Source: an uncultured Phascolarctobacterium sp. (GTDB lineage: Bacteria; Bacillota; Negativicutes; Acidaminococcales; Acidaminococcaceae). Taken from it: a stretch of 64,000 nucleotides of DNA. Where the stretch lies: positions 1 to 64,000 of the forward strand of contig URXU01000001.1 of NCBI GenBank assembly GCA_900552005.1. The letters are read 5' to 3'. The position numbers and the translations under genes were made by a program. Of this stretch, positions 31,865 through 41,007 are shown piece by piece. Below the pieces are notes generated by a model that was not told the origin of the DNA, searched no databases, and was given only the letters and a program-made list of their open reading frames with translations. Each line of letters opens with the position of its first letter. Position 1 is the stretch's first letter.

Positions 31865-32641
31865 ATGGAACAAGCGGTATTATATTCAGTACAAGACAAA
31901 ATTGCTACTATTACCTTAAATCGTCCGCAAAGTCTGAACTCAATGAATGCGGCTCTAATTGACGGCTTACACAAATGCTTAGATGAGATTGAGCATAATG
32001 ACGAGATTAGAAGTGTTGTTTTGACCGGTAACGGCAAGGCGTTTTGTGCCGGCGGGGATTTGCCTTACTTAAACAGTCTGGATGGTGTGGCTGCAAAAAA
32101 GGCTTTTATTGCCAAAGTGGGGGCCGTAGCTAAACGCATTACAACGATTGAAAAGCCTTTTATTGCAATGGTTAATGGAGTGGCTGCCGGTGCCGGAGTA
32201 AATTTAATGTTAGCCTGTGATTTGATATATGCAGCAGAAAAAGCTCGTTTTGCACAAAGTTTTGCCAAAGTTGGACTGATTCCTGATTGCGGCGGCTTAT
32301 ATTTTCTGCCCAAGGCCATAGGAGTTCATAAAGCTAAAGAGCTGATGTTTACCGCTGATTTGATCAGTGCTGCACAGGCAGAAGCTTATGGAATGCTGAA
32401 TCATGTTTGCTGTGAGGAAGAACTGTCTGCCGCTGTATATGCTATGGCGCAGCGTCTGACACAAAGCGCACCGCTTTCTATTGCTCTGATCAAAAAATAT
32501 TTAAATAACACAGCCATGACTTTAGATGACGTGCTGGCAGCAGAAGAAACTACGCAGTCTCTGCTTATGGGAACTGATGATTGCCGGGAAGGTATTGCTG
32601 CCTTTAAGGAGAAACGTAATCCTATTTTCACAGGCAAATAG
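31865..32641 (+). CDS. Enoyl-CoA hydratase/isomerase family protein
   Basis: A 258-residue crotonase-fold protein. IATITLNRPQSLNSMNAAL starts the CoA-binding core, LTGNGKAFCAGGDL forms the first oxyanion-hole loop, MVNGVAAGAGVNLMLACDLI the second, and FAQSFAKVGLIPDCGG holds the region of the usual catalytic acids. The first Glu of hydratases (the E in 'G..K.F.AG.D...E' proteins) is less clear, so hydratase, isomerase or decarboxylase activity cannot be separated. AAGGAGTGG precedes the ATG. It is a single gene with a terminator after it, and no beta-oxidation partners are adjacent. Confidence 0.88.
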   Translation: MEQAVLYSVQDKIATITLNRPQSLNSMNAALIDGLHKCLDEIEHNDEIRSVVLTGNGKAFCAGGDLPYLNSLDGVAAKKAFIAKVGAVAKRITTIEKPFIAMVNGVAAGAGVNLMLACDLIYAAEKARFAQSFAKVGLIPDCGGLYFLPKAIGVHKAKELMFTADLISAAQAEAYGMLNHVCCEEELSAAVYAMAQRLTQSAPLSIALIKKYLNNTAMTLDDVLAAEETTQSLLMGTDDCREGIAAFKEKRNPIFTGK

Positions 32642-32660
32642 AATTATTTAATTTAATTTC

Positions 32661-32697
32661 AACGGAATCGTTATTCGGTTCCGTTTTCTTTTTATTG
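32661..32697 (+). terminator. Rho-independent terminator
   Basis: The stem AACGGAATCG/CGGTTCCGTT (one G-T pair) is followed by TTCTTTTT, after the crotonase-family gene. Confidence 0.8.
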
Positions 32698-32740
32698 TAA
32701 ATGTTGTATAATTGTACTTATTAGATTATTGGAGGTTTAT

Positions 32741-33361
32741 ATGCTGGATTTTAGTACAATGATATATCGCATTCCGGCTCTGCTATTTGCAATTTCTATT
32801 CATGAATATGCTCATGCGCAATGCGCTGACAGTATGGGTGATAAAACCCCCCGTCTGATGGGACGGCTGACCTTTAATCCCATGGCTCATCTTGACCCCA
32901 TAGGTGCACTTTTGCTGGTGCTGGTTGGCTTTGGCTGGGCAAAGCCCGTGGCTATTAATTCCGCAAATTTCCGAAACCGGAGAGAAGGCATTATTAAAGT
33001 ATCTCTGGCAGGTCCTGCTGCCAATTTGTTTTTATGTTTTTTAGCAGCAGTAATCAGCGCTGCCATGACGAAGTTTGGGCTGATCTCTGATGGAGTATAT
33101 AAGTTCCTGTTATGGATGCAGCTGTATAATGTCTGGTTTGCGTTCTTTAATTTACTGCCGATACCGCCGCTTGATGGCTCAAATCTGCTGTCTGAGCTGC
33201 TGCCGCCAAAGCAGGCATATAAATTTGACGATATCGTTGGCCGTTATGGCTTTTACATTTTACTGTTTCTGGTTTTCACCGGTATTATCAGCATGATTAT
33301 CAATCCGCTGGCTGCCGGTTATATGATTTTGATAAACACAGTTATTAATGCTGTATTTTAA
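32741..33361 (+). CDS. Site-2 protease family membrane metalloprotease (M50)
   Basis: A 206-residue membrane protein. I start it at the ATG at 32741, behind GGAGG (32731-32735). The zinc site is ISIHEYAHA near residue 20 (HEXXH-type) with the third ligand in NPMAHLDPIG. Hydrophobic segments surround them, and the NLLPIPPLDGS motif follows the later helix pair. This is the short bacterial M50B class without a PDZ domain, often found near trpS, scpA and scpB, as here. The substrate is unknown. Confidence 0.88.
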   Translation: MLDFSTMIYRIPALLFAISIHEYAHAQCADSMGDKTPRLMGRLTFNPMAHLDPIGALLLVLVGFGWAKPVAINSANFRNRREGIIKVSLAGPAANLFLCFLAAVISAAMTKFGLISDGVYKFLLWMQLYNVWFAFFNLLPIPPLDGSNLLSELLPPKQAYKFDDIVGRYGFYILLFLVFTGIISMIINPLAAGYMILINTVINAVF

Positions 33362-33387
33362 TATTTAAGTTTAAAGGAGTTTTTATT

Positions 33388-34380
33388 ATGAACAAGGGCA
33401 GAATTTTTAGCGGTATGCAACCTTCCGGTCGTTTTCATTTAGGCAATTACATGGGAGCACTGGAAAACTGGGTGCGACTGCAGAATGAATATGAATGCTT
33501 TTTCTCAATAGTGGATTTGCATGCACTGACATCCACTTATGCGGATACTTCCAAATTACAGGAAAATATCAGAGAAATGGCAATTGATTGGTTAAGTGCT
33601 GGCCTTGATCCGGAAAAGAACGTTATTTTTGTTCAGTCCCATGTTAAAGAACATAGCGAACTGGCTTTGCTGCTGGGCATGATGACCCCATTGTCTTGGC
33701 TGGAACGTGTTCCGACTTATAAAGATAAAATCCAAAACCTCAGTGCTCAGGGTAAAGACTTGCATACCTATGGTTTTTTGGGTTACCCTGTATTAATGGC
33801 TGCTGACATTATTTTATATAAAGCTACCTGTGTACCGGTAGGTGAGGATCAGTCTGCACATTTGGAATTAACCAGAGAAATGGTCCGTCGTTTCAATTAT
33901 CTGTATAAAAAAGATGTATTTCCGGAGCCTCAGGCAGTATATTCTAAGGCTAAGGTACTGCCCGGCATTGATGGACGCAAAATGTCTAAATCCTATGGCA
34001 ACACGATTCCTTTTGGTGCTTCTCCTGAAGAACTGACAGAAAAGGTAAAAATGATGACTACTGACCCGAAGAGAATCAAGAAAACTGATCCCGGCGATCC
34101 GGAAGTATGTATTGTTTATCAATTCCAGAAGGTCTTTAATACGGAAGAATGCAGTGATATTGCAGCCAAATGCCGCGCCGGCGAAATTGGCTGCGTTCAA
34201 TGCAAAAAATGCCTCGCAGAAAAAATGAACTGCATGCTGGCTGATATCCATACCAAACGCGAAGAACTTTCCAAGAAACCTGGTTATATCAAAGAAGTTC
34301 TGGAATATGGCGAAAAACGCGCCCGCGTAGTTGCTGAAAAGAATATGGCTGAAATCAGAGCCGCAATGAATGTTCTTTAA
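33388..34380 (+). CDS. trpS: Tryptophanyl-tRNA synthetase
   Basis: This class I enzyme charges tRNA-Trp. The 330-residue protein opens with GRIFSGMQPSGRFHLGNYMG (HIGH-equivalent HLGN), has the tRNA/Trp pocket region LGYPVLMAADIILYKA and VGEDQSAHLELTREM, and the KMSKS loop at about residues 198-202 (GRKMSKSYGNTI). The length is typical of bacterial TrpRS. AAGGAG lies 8 bases upstream. It starts a run of genes that continues with scpA and scpB. Confidence 0.97.
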   Translation: MNKGRIFSGMQPSGRFHLGNYMGALENWVRLQNEYECFFSIVDLHALTSTYADTSKLQENIREMAIDWLSAGLDPEKNVIFVQSHVKEHSELALLLGMMTPLSWLERVPTYKDKIQNLSAQGKDLHTYGFLGYPVLMAADIILYKATCVPVGEDQSAHLELTREMVRRFNYLYKKDVFPEPQAVYSKAKVLPGIDGRKMSKSYGNTIPFGASPEELTEKVKMMTTDPKRIKKTDPGDPEVCIVYQFQKVFNTEECSDIAAKCRAGEIGCVQCKKCLAEKMNCMLADIHTKREELSKKPGYIKEVLEYGEKRARVVAEKNMAEIRAAMNVL

Positions 34381-34383
34381 GCC

Positions 34384-35103
34384 ATGCAGCAGTTATCTGT
34401 TAAATTAAGCAGTTTTGAAGGTCCTTTAGATTTACTGATTCATTTAATAGAAAAAGATAAAATTGATATTTATGATATTCCGATTGTTTCCATTACGGAG
34501 CAATATATTGCTTATTTAAAGCAGTTAAGCGAATTTGATATGGAACTGGCCAGCGAATTTTTGGTCATGGCAGCTACGCTGATGCAGATTAAATCCAGAA
34601 TGTTATTGCCTCGTACTGAGCAGGCAGATGATGAACAAGCAGATCCTCGTCAATTGCTGGTAGAAATGCTGGTAGAATACCGCAAAATCAAACTGGCTGC
34701 CGCCAGACTGACCGAGATGAAGTTAACTGCCGACCGTTATATAACAAGAAAACCGGCATTTGCTGGAATTTGTGAGCGAGTGCTGGCTAGTTATACCCCT
34801 AAAGATTTATTATCTGCTTTAGCCGGTATTACCAATTATGTCAGGCAGGAAACGGCCTATATTACGCCCCAGGCCTTCAGTGTGCAGGATAAAATGAGAG
34901 AAATTCTGCATAAACTGCAAAGTGGCGGGCAAGGTTTTCGCTTAGATGAATTATTTCAGACCTCAAATAAGGGCGAAAAAGTGGCATCTTTTCTGGGGGT
35001 TTTGGAATTACTTAAATTAGGTTTAATTACTATCAGTCAGTCGGCAAGATTTGCGCCAATTTATATTTTCACCAAACAGGGAGGCTCTGAAAATGTATTA
35101 TGA
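34384..35103 (+). CDS. scpA: Segregation and condensation protein A
   Basis: ScpA is the kleisin that bridges SMC heads in the bacterial condensin. The 239-residue protein opens LSSFEGPLDLLIHLIEKDKI, the family hallmark, with MAATLMQIKSRMLLP next, a variable helical middle, and a C-terminal winged-helix part (VASFLGVLELLKLGLITISQ). It starts three bases after the trpS stop and overlaps scpB by eleven bases, so trpS, scpA and scpB are probably co-transcribed. Confidence 0.96.
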   Translation: MQQLSVKLSSFEGPLDLLIHLIEKDKIDIYDIPIVSITEQYIAYLKQLSEFDMELASEFLVMAATLMQIKSRMLLPRTEQADDEQADPRQLLVEMLVEYRKIKLAAARLTEMKLTADRYITRKPAFAGICERVLASYTPKDLLSALAGITNYVRQETAYITPQAFSVQDKMREILHKLQSGGQGFRLDELFQTSNKGEKVASFLGVLELLKLGLITISQSARFAPIYIFTKQGGSENVL

Positions 35104-35659
35104 CCGCTTGTTAGGAGCATTGGAGGCATTGCTGTTTGCAGCAGGAGAACCTTTATCTGTAGGTGAAATTGCCGGCTATTTGCAGATAGAAAAAGCTCAG
35201 GTATGGAATCTGCTTACAACGCTGCGGGAGCAGTATAACGCAGAAAATCGTGGTTTAATGCTGCGCGAGATGGGCGACAGATTCCAGCTGACAACCAAGC
35301 CTGAATTTTATCAATTGCTGACAGCCCTGTGTCAAAGCAAAGAAGTGAAACTGACTAACGCTGCCATGGAAACATTAGCGATTATTGCTTTTAAGCAGCC
35401 TGTTACCAGAGCAGAAATAGAAGCAATCCGTGGTGTTAAAGTGGAAAGGGTTTTAAGCACATTGCTTGATTTAGAATTAATAACTGAAGCAGGAAGAAAA
35501 AAAGCATTGGGAAATCCCATACTTTATGCAACGACGGAAAAGTTTCTTTCGGTGTTCGGTTTGGCATCTTTAAACGATCTGCCCCAGCCGGACGCAGAAA
35601 GTACTGCTACAGCAATTCCAACTGAGCAGCAGCTGCTGGCAATTGATGAAGGAAAATAA
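35093..35659 (+). CDS. scpB: Segregation and condensation protein B
   Basis: ScpB dimers bind ScpA in the SMC complex. I start it at the ATG at 35093 behind CAGGGAGGC, overlapping scpA by eleven bases. The 188-residue protein has two winged helices: LLGALEALLFAAGEPLSVGE first, then NAAMETLAIIAFKQPVTRAE and IRGVKVERVLSTLLDLELI, followed by GRKKALGNPILYATTEKFL. The C-terminal tail is low-complexity. RluB follows 21 bases on, a common order in Firmicutes. Confidence 0.95.
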   Translation: MYYDRLLGALEALLFAAGEPLSVGEIAGYLQIEKAQVWNLLTTLREQYNAENRGLMLREMGDRFQLTTKPEFYQLLTALCQSKEVKLTNAAMETLAIIAFKQPVTRAEIEAIRGVKVERVLSTLLDLELITEAGRKKALGNPILYATTEKFLSVFGLASLNDLPQPDAESTATAIPTEQQLLAIDEGK

Positions 35660-35680
35660 TCATGCAAAGGAATGCATTTA

Positions 35681-36406
35681 ATGGAAGAACGTTTACAAAA
35701 AATACTGGCTGCCGCCGGTGTGGCCTCCAGGCGCGAAGCGGAAAAAATTATTCTTGCCGGACGCGTCAAGGTTAATGGCAAAAAGATAACAGAACTTGGC
35801 AGTAAATTTGATGCCGCAAAATGCCGCATTACTGTGGACGGCAAAGCAATTGCGGCAGAAAAAAAAGCCTACTATATTTTTTACAAACCACGCGGAGTGG
35901 TAACTACCATGTCCGATCCGCAAAAAAGGCGTACCGTAGCAGATTTTATGCAGAACTTGCCGGAAAGAGTTTTTCCGGTGGGACGGCTTGATTATAATAC
36001 GGAAGGGCTGCTACTAATGACTAATGACGGTGAGCTGGCCCAAAAGCTGATGCACCCCAGTCATGAAGTTAATAAAACCTATTTGGTCAAGGTACCGGGA
36101 ATCGTACCACAGGAAAAATTTGATCTGCTGCGTATTGGCGTAAAGTTAGAAGATGGCTTGACTGCGCCGGCAATCGTTAATTTGCGTACCTATGATCATG
36201 ACAAAAATTATACGCTGTTTGATATTACAATTCACGAAGGACGCAACAGGCAGGTGCGCCGCATGTGTGATTTTATCGGGTTTCCTGTCAGAGAATTAAA
36301 ACGCATCAAAATGGGACCGTTGACTTTAAACGGTTTAAGCAAAGGCAAATTCCGCGTTTTAACGGAAGCAGAGCTTGCTGAACTCAGAAAGGCGGCGGGT
36401 TTATGA
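35681..36406 (+). CDS. rluB: 23S rRNA pseudouridine synthase, RluB/RsuA family
   Basis: This enzyme converts a specific uridine of rRNA to pseudouridine. I use the ATG at 35681, nine bases after AAAGGA; an earlier ATG at 35672 overlaps that site. The 241-residue protein has an N-terminal S4 RNA-binding domain (ERLQKILAAAGVASRREAEK) and the catalytic domain with the active Asp in FPVGRLDYNTEGLLLMTNDG, then NKTYLVKVPG and EGRNRQVRRMCDFIG. RluB (U2605) is the usual annotation beside scpAB, but RsuA-type activity is not excluded. It overlaps the next gene by four bases. Confidence 0.92.
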   Translation: MEERLQKILAAAGVASRREAEKIILAGRVKVNGKKITELGSKFDAAKCRITVDGKAIAAEKKAYYIFYKPRGVVTTMSDPQKRRTVADFMQNLPERVFPVGRLDYNTEGLLLMTNDGELAQKLMHPSHEVNKTYLVKVPGIVPQEKFDLLRIGVKLEDGLTAPAIVNLRTYDHDKNYTLFDITIHEGRNRQVRRMCDFIGFPVRELKRIKMGPLTLNGLSKGKFRVLTEAELAELRKAAGL

Positions 36407-37635
36407 ATACCGTCCTCATTATTGGCGGCGGTGCGGCAGGCTTGATGGCAGCAGCTGCAGCAGCCGCTAAAGGCAGCAAGGTAACAGTTTTTGAAAAAAT
36501 GCATATGCCCGGCAAGAAAATGCTGATTACCGGCAAAGGCCGCTGCAATATAACCAACAGTTGTGATTTGCCGGAGTTAATTGCCAATCTTCCTGGCAAC
36601 GGGCGTTTTCTAAATAGTGCCTTACGGCAGTTTACTAATAATGATGTGGTCGATTTTTTTAACAGTAATGGTTTGCTGACCAAGGTGGAACGCGGCGGCA
36701 GAATTTTTCCTGTCAGTGACAGAGCAAAAGATGTTGTAGATACCATGGTTAGAGTTATACGGCAAAAAGGCGCTGCTATTCTAACCGATACTAAGGTATT
36801 GGAAATATTAGTCAAAGACCATAAAGTTTATGGTCTCAAAACTGTTCAGGGCAGTTTTTATGGTGATAAAATTATCCTTGCAGCCGGCGGGGCCTCTTAT
36901 CCAGGGACAGGCAGTGACGGAAGCGGTGTCAAGCTGGCGGCTGCCGCAGGCCATACCATCACTCCTCTAAAGCCTTCACTGGTACCGCTGGAAAGTGATC
37001 ATCCCTATATAAATGAACTGCAGGGCCTGTCACTGCGTAATGTTAAGGTAACACTTTTGGCTAATGATAAAAAGCTCTTTGAAGATTTTGGGGAAATGTT
37101 ATTTACTCATTACGGAGTTTCCGGACCGGTAATTTTGTCAATGAGCAATACGGCAGCAGCAGCCCTGGCTAAGGGATATGAACTGGATTTGGCCATTGAT
37201 TTAAAACCGGCGCTTAGCGAAGAAAAGTTAGATATCCGTATTCAAAGAGATTTTGCCCAATACAGCCGAAAACAATTGGCCAATGGTCTAAAGGATTTGC
37301 TGCCGCAAAGTATGATTCTGCCGGTATGTGATATGGCTTTTGTAGATGACAGTAAATTTATTAATCAGATTTCCCGTGAGGAACGCAAACGATTACTGCA
37401 TACACTGAAACATTTTACCATTCCCATTACGGGCACGCGTCCATTGGCGGAAGCTATTGTGACTGCCGGCGGTGTATCTGTAAAAGAAATCAATCCCAAG
37501 ACTATGGAATCAAAATTAATCAGAGGCTTATATTTTGCCGGAGAAGTAATGGATATTGACGGTTATACCGGCGGTTTTAACCTGCAGGCTGCTTTTTCCA
37601 GCGGCTATGCAGCCGGCTGTGCAGCTTCTGAATAA
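36403..37635 (+). CDS. FAD-dependent NAD(P) oxidoreductase, HI0933/YhiN family
   Basis: A 410-residue flavoprotein. It opens VLIIGGGAAGLMAAAAAAAKG (an FAD dinucleotide fold, with the usual acidic residue in FEK), then PGKKMLITGKGRCNITNSC, which is the family signature. ILAAGGASYPGTGSDGSG, FTHYGVSGPVIL and the end EVMDIDGYTGGFNLQAAFSSG complete the pattern. Family members bind FAD, but their physiological substrate is not settled. It overlaps rluB by four bases (ATGA) and is followed by cmk after twelve bases, a conserved neighbourhood. Confidence 0.9.
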   Translation: MNTVLIIGGGAAGLMAAAAAAAKGSKVTVFEKMHMPGKKMLITGKGRCNITNSCDLPELIANLPGNGRFLNSALRQFTNNDVVDFFNSNGLLTKVERGGRIFPVSDRAKDVVDTMVRVIRQKGAAILTDTKVLEILVKDHKVYGLKTVQGSFYGDKIILAAGGASYPGTGSDGSGVKLAAAAGHTITPLKPSLVPLESDHPYINELQGLSLRNVKVTLLANDKKLFEDFGEMLFTHYGVSGPVILSMSNTAAAALAKGYELDLAIDLKPALSEEKLDIRIQRDFAQYSRKQLANGLKDLLPQSMILPVCDMAFVDDSKFINQISREERKRLLHTLKHFTIPITGTRPLAEAIVTAGGVSVKEINPKTMESKLIRGLYFAGEVMDIDGYTGGFNLQAAFSSGYAAGCAASE

Positions 37636-37647
37636 AAAGGTGAGATA

Positions 37648-38334
37648 ATGAGTAAAAAATTAGTTGTTGCAATTGATGGACCGGCGGGCGCCGGAAAAAG
37701 CACAATTGCCAAATTGGTAGCAGAAAAACTGGGATATGCCTATATTGATACAGGCGCTATGTACCGCAGTGTAACCTGGAAATTTCTTCAGAGCGGTGCG
37801 CCCTTTGATGAAACTTTTATTGATGAACTGGCCAAAAAGATGGTTATTGAATTTCGGCCCGAGGCCAGCGTTAATAGAGTTTTTGTTGATGGTACAGAAG
37901 TTACTGAGGCAATACGCAATGCGGATGTTACCTGCAATGTTTCCCGCATTGCCGCTATCGGACCTGTCAGAGAGGCCATGGTAGCCCAGCAAAGACGCAT
38001 GGGGGAAAGCGGCGGCGTACTCATGGATGGTCGTGATATTGGTACGGTAGTTTTTCCGCATGCTGATTTAAAAATCTTTTTGACGGCTACGGTAGAAGAA
38101 CGTGCCATGCGCCGTTATAAAGAATTAACCGCCAAAGGAGAAACTATAGATTTAAAAATTTTGCAGGAAGAAATAGCGCTGCGTGATAAGCAGGACAGCG
38201 AACGCGAAATTAGTCCGCTGAAAAAGGCTGATGACGCCCTGCTTCTTGATTCCTCCCACATGACTATTGACGAGGTTGCTGCATTTATTATCAAATTGGT
38301 GCAGGAGAAAGAAAATGTTTTATGCAATAACTAA
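37648..38334 (+). CDS. cmk: Cytidylate kinase
   Basis: Cmk phosphorylates CMP and dCMP. The 228-residue protein starts VVAIDGPAGAGKSTIAKLVA (P-loop), then YIDTGAMYRSVTWKFL, VSRIAAIGPVREAMVAQQR, VLMDGRDIGTVVFPHADLKI and a C-terminal REISPLKKADDALLLDSS, the standard set. It overlaps plsC by 20 bases, and ispH-rpsA follows, so the order cmk-plsC-ispH-rpsA is the one found widely in Firmicutes. Confidence 0.97.
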   Translation: MSKKLVVAIDGPAGAGKSTIAKLVAEKLGYAYIDTGAMYRSVTWKFLQSGAPFDETFIDELAKKMVIEFRPEASVNRVFVDGTEVTEAIRNADVTCNVSRIAAIGPVREAMVAQQRRMGESGGVLMDGRDIGTVVFPHADLKIFLTATVEERAMRRYKELTAKGETIDLKILQEEIALRDKQDSEREISPLKKADDALLLDSSHMTIDEVAAFIIKLVQEKENVLCNN

Positions 38335-38908
38335 AATCATTTTTAAAATTTTGTTTAAGATTTTTTTAAGAATGGAAGTAAGCGGAAAAGAAAATATTCC
38401 TGCTGAGGGTCCAATGATTATTGCAAGTAACCATTTAAGTTTGCTTGATCCTCCTGTTTTAGGTACAGCAGCCACCCGCAAGGTGAATTTTATGGCAAAG
38501 CAGGAATTATTCGTACCTGTATTAGGCGATATTTATAAAGCTTTAGGTGCTTTTCCGGTAAGACGCGGCGGAGCTGACAGAGCAGCTATTAAACATGGCC
38601 TTGATATTTTGGAAAATGGCAATGCTCTGGCCATCTTCCCAGAAGGAACACGCAGCAAGACAGGTAAATTGGGCAAGGCTGAACCCGGTGCACTGATGCT
38701 GGCCGGTAAAGCACATGCCGTAATCGTACCTGCATGTGTATCAGGCACTGATATTAAACGCTGCGGCCGGCTTTGGCCTAAGGTAAAAGTAGCATTCGGC
38801 AAGCCCATGTATTTTCCGCAGGATAAACCGGTAAATAAAGAAGTCCTTAAAGAGCTGACGGACGAATTAATGCAGCGTATTGCCGAACTGCAGAAAGGGT
38901 TAAGATAA
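38315..38908 (+). CDS. plsC: 1-acyl-sn-glycerol-3-phosphate acyltransferase
   Basis: PlsC adds the second acyl chain to make phosphatidic acid. I start it at the ATG at 38315, behind AGGAGA; the protein is then 197 residues. The N-terminal amphipathic helix (IIFKILFKIFLRMEV) precedes the catalytic motif SNHLSLLDPPVLG (HX4D), FMAKQELF, FPEGTRSKTGKLG and VPACVSG. A membrane-associated enzyme; with PlsY at 45378 it covers two steps of phospholipid synthesis in this window. Confidence 0.94.
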   Translation: MFYAITKIIFKILFKIFLRMEVSGKENIPAEGPMIIASNHLSLLDPPVLGTAATRKVNFMAKQELFVPVLGDIYKALGAFPVRRGGADRAAIKHGLDILENGNALAIFPEGTRSKTGKLGKAEPGALMLAGKAHAVIVPACVSGTDIKRCGRLWPKVKVAFGKPMYFPQDKPVNKEVLKELTDELMQRIAELQKGLR

Positions 38909-38911
38909 TCA

Positions 38912-40984
38912 ATGATTGTTAAGGTTGCAAAATACTGCGGCTTTTGTTATGGTGTAAAGCGGGCGGTGGATATAGCCAAAAAAGCAGCTGATGAACATGT
39001 CTGCGGCGGAACTTTAGGACCGCTGATTCATAATCCGCAGCTCATTGCTCAATTAGCCGCTCAAGGCATTGCCTGCCGTGAAAGTCTTGATGAATTTACA
39101 TCAGGTGAAGCTGTTATTTTTCGTTCCCATGGCGTCGGACCGGAAATATATCAGCAGGCAGAGAATAAAAATTTAAAAATAATTGATGCGACCTGTCCTA
39201 ATGTGCACAATGCGCAGCAAAAAGCAGCTCTGGCTGCCCGTGATGGCTACTATCCCATTATTGTAGGAGAAAAAAATCATCCGGAAGTAAAAAGTATTTT
39301 AAAATGGGCAGGAAAAAACGCTATCGTTATAGAATGTATAAAGGATATTTCTGATATTCCGCAAAAAGACAAGTATGCGGTTATTATTCAAACTACTTTT
39401 GAACTGCAAAAATTTGAAGCTATTCTGGCAGCTGTGCAGGCAGCACGTCCCGGAACATACCGGGTTGAAAGAACCATCTGTCTGGCCACTTCACAGAGGC
39501 AGAACGCAGCTTTGGAGCTGGCAGATGAAGTAGATGCCATGATTGTTATAGGTGGACGCAACAGCGCCAATACCAGACATTTATATGAACTGGTAGCTGA
39601 TAAATGCCGCGTTGCCTATCACATTGAAACCGCAGCTGAATTGCACCCGGAAATGTTCAGAGATTGTACAAAAATAGGAATTACGGCGGGAGCATCGACT
39701 CCGGACCGTTTAATTAAGGAGGCTATTGTAGTAATGGAAAACATGGAATCTTTTGAAAGTATGCTCGACAAAAGTATGGAGGACGTTAACGTATATCCTG
39801 GTAAAATCGTTGAAGCAACCGTTATCCAATTAGATAAAGACGGTGTTTACGTTGATTTTGGTTATATGCGTGAAGGCATGATTACTTATGCTGAATGGTC
39901 TTTGACTGAACCTGCTGAAGAATTGATGCAAAACATCAAAGAAGGTGACAAAGTTGAAGCCAAAGTTATTCCCGGCAGCTCCAAAGACGATTTTGTACGT
40001 CTTTCCAAAGTTAAAGCAGAACGTGACGCAGCATGGAAAAATGTTGCTGAACTGCCTGAAGGTGAAAAACGCCCGGCAGTTGTCAAAGTACTGCGTATTA
40101 TTAAAAACAGAGCTAAAAACATTGTTGGCCTGGCAGTATCCGTTGAAGGTGTTGAAGGCTTTATGCCCGCATCTCACGTAGAACTGCGCCGCGTTGAAGA
40201 TTTCAGCGATTATGTAGGCAAAGAACTGAATGCAGAAATTATCGAAGTAGATCTGGAGAAAAAACGTATTGTTGTTTCCCGTCGTGATTTACTGAAAGCT
40301 GAAAAAGAAGCTAAGGCCAAAGCTTGGAAAGAAGCTAAAGAAGCAAGAATTCAGGCAGCAAAAGAAGCAAGAGCCGCTGCTGAAGAAGCTGCTTACAATT
40401 CTGTAAGCGAAGGCGAAATTGTTCCCGGTAAAGTTGTTAAAATTGCTGATTTCGGTCTGTTTGTAGAAGTTGGTCAAGGTCTGGTTGGCCTGGTACATAA
40501 CACTGAACTGTCCTGGGACCGCAATGTAAAAGCAGAAGACGTTGCTCAAGTTGGCGATGAAGTACAAGTACTGGTTAAGAAAATCGACCGTGAAAACAGA
40601 CGTGTTGCATTGAGCATTAAAGCAACCCAGGAAGATCCCTGGAAAGTTGAAGCAAGCAAGCTGCATGTAGGCGAAGTTGTTGAATGCAAAGTTGTTCGTT
40701 TCCTGACTTTCGGTGCTATTGTAAAGGTTACCGACAGAGTAGAAGGTCTGGTTCATATTTCTGAAATCGCTGAAGAACGCATTAACAAACCTGAAGATGT
40801 TCTGGAAATCGGTCAAATGGTTAAAGCTGAGATTCTGAAAATCGATCTGGACAACAAAAAAGTTGGCTTAAGCATTGCTAAAGCAAAAAGAGATGCAGAA
40901 AAAGCTGAATACAGCTCTTATCTGAATGAAAAACCCAGCCTGACTTTAGATCTTGCTGAACAGCTGGAAAATATTGAAAAATAA
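38912..40984 (+). CDS. ispH-rpsA: IspH (HMBPP reductase) fused to ribosomal protein S1
   Basis: This 690-residue protein joins two functions. Residues about 1-280 are IspH, the 4Fe-4S enzyme making IPP and DMAPP: Cys12 in YCGFCYGVKRAV, Cys95 in DATCPNVH and Cys190 in TICLATSQRQ would hold the cluster, and RSHGVGPE and GASTPDRLIKE are present. From about residue 295 four S1 RNA-binding domains follow (PGKIVEATVIQL..., PAVVKVLRII..., PGKVVKIADFGLFVEV, ECKVVRFLTFGAIVKV), separated by a charged helical linker rich in AKEA. The fusion is known in Clostridia and Negativicutes. Codon use becomes visibly more uniform (GAA, AAA, GCA) in the S1 half, as in highly expressed genes. The fused gene follows plsC by three bases. 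Confidence 0.95.
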   Translation: MIVKVAKYCGFCYGVKRAVDIAKKAADEHVCGGTLGPLIHNPQLIAQLAAQGIACRESLDEFTSGEAVIFRSHGVGPEIYQQAENKNLKIIDATCPNVHNAQQKAALAARDGYYPIIVGEKNHPEVKSILKWAGKNAIVIECIKDISDIPQKDKYAVIIQTTFELQKFEAILAAVQAARPGTYRVERTICLATSQRQNAALELADEVDAMIVIGGRNSANTRHLYELVADKCRVAYHIETAAELHPEMFRDCTKIGITAGASTPDRLIKEAIVVMENMESFESMLDKSMEDVNVYPGKIVEATVIQLDKDGVYVDFGYMREGMITYAEWSLTEPAEELMQNIKEGDKVEAKVIPGSSKDDFVRLSKVKAERDAAWKNVAELPEGEKRPAVVKVLRIIKNRAKNIVGLAVSVEGVEGFMPASHVELRRVEDFSDYVGKELNAEIIEVDLEKKRIVVSRRDLLKAEKEAKAKAWKEAKEARIQAAKEARAAAEEAAYNSVSEGEIVPGKVVKIADFGLFVEVGQGLVGLVHNTELSWDRNVKAEDVAQVGDEVQVLVKKIDRENRRVALSIKATQEDPWKVEASKLHVGEVVECKVVRFLTFGAIVKVTDRVEGLVHISEIAEERINKPEDVLEIGQMVKAEILKIDLDNKKVGLSIAKAKRDAEKAEYSSYLNEKPSLTLDLAEQLENIEK

Positions 40985-41007
40985 TATTTGCTAAGAGGAG
41001 AATGTTC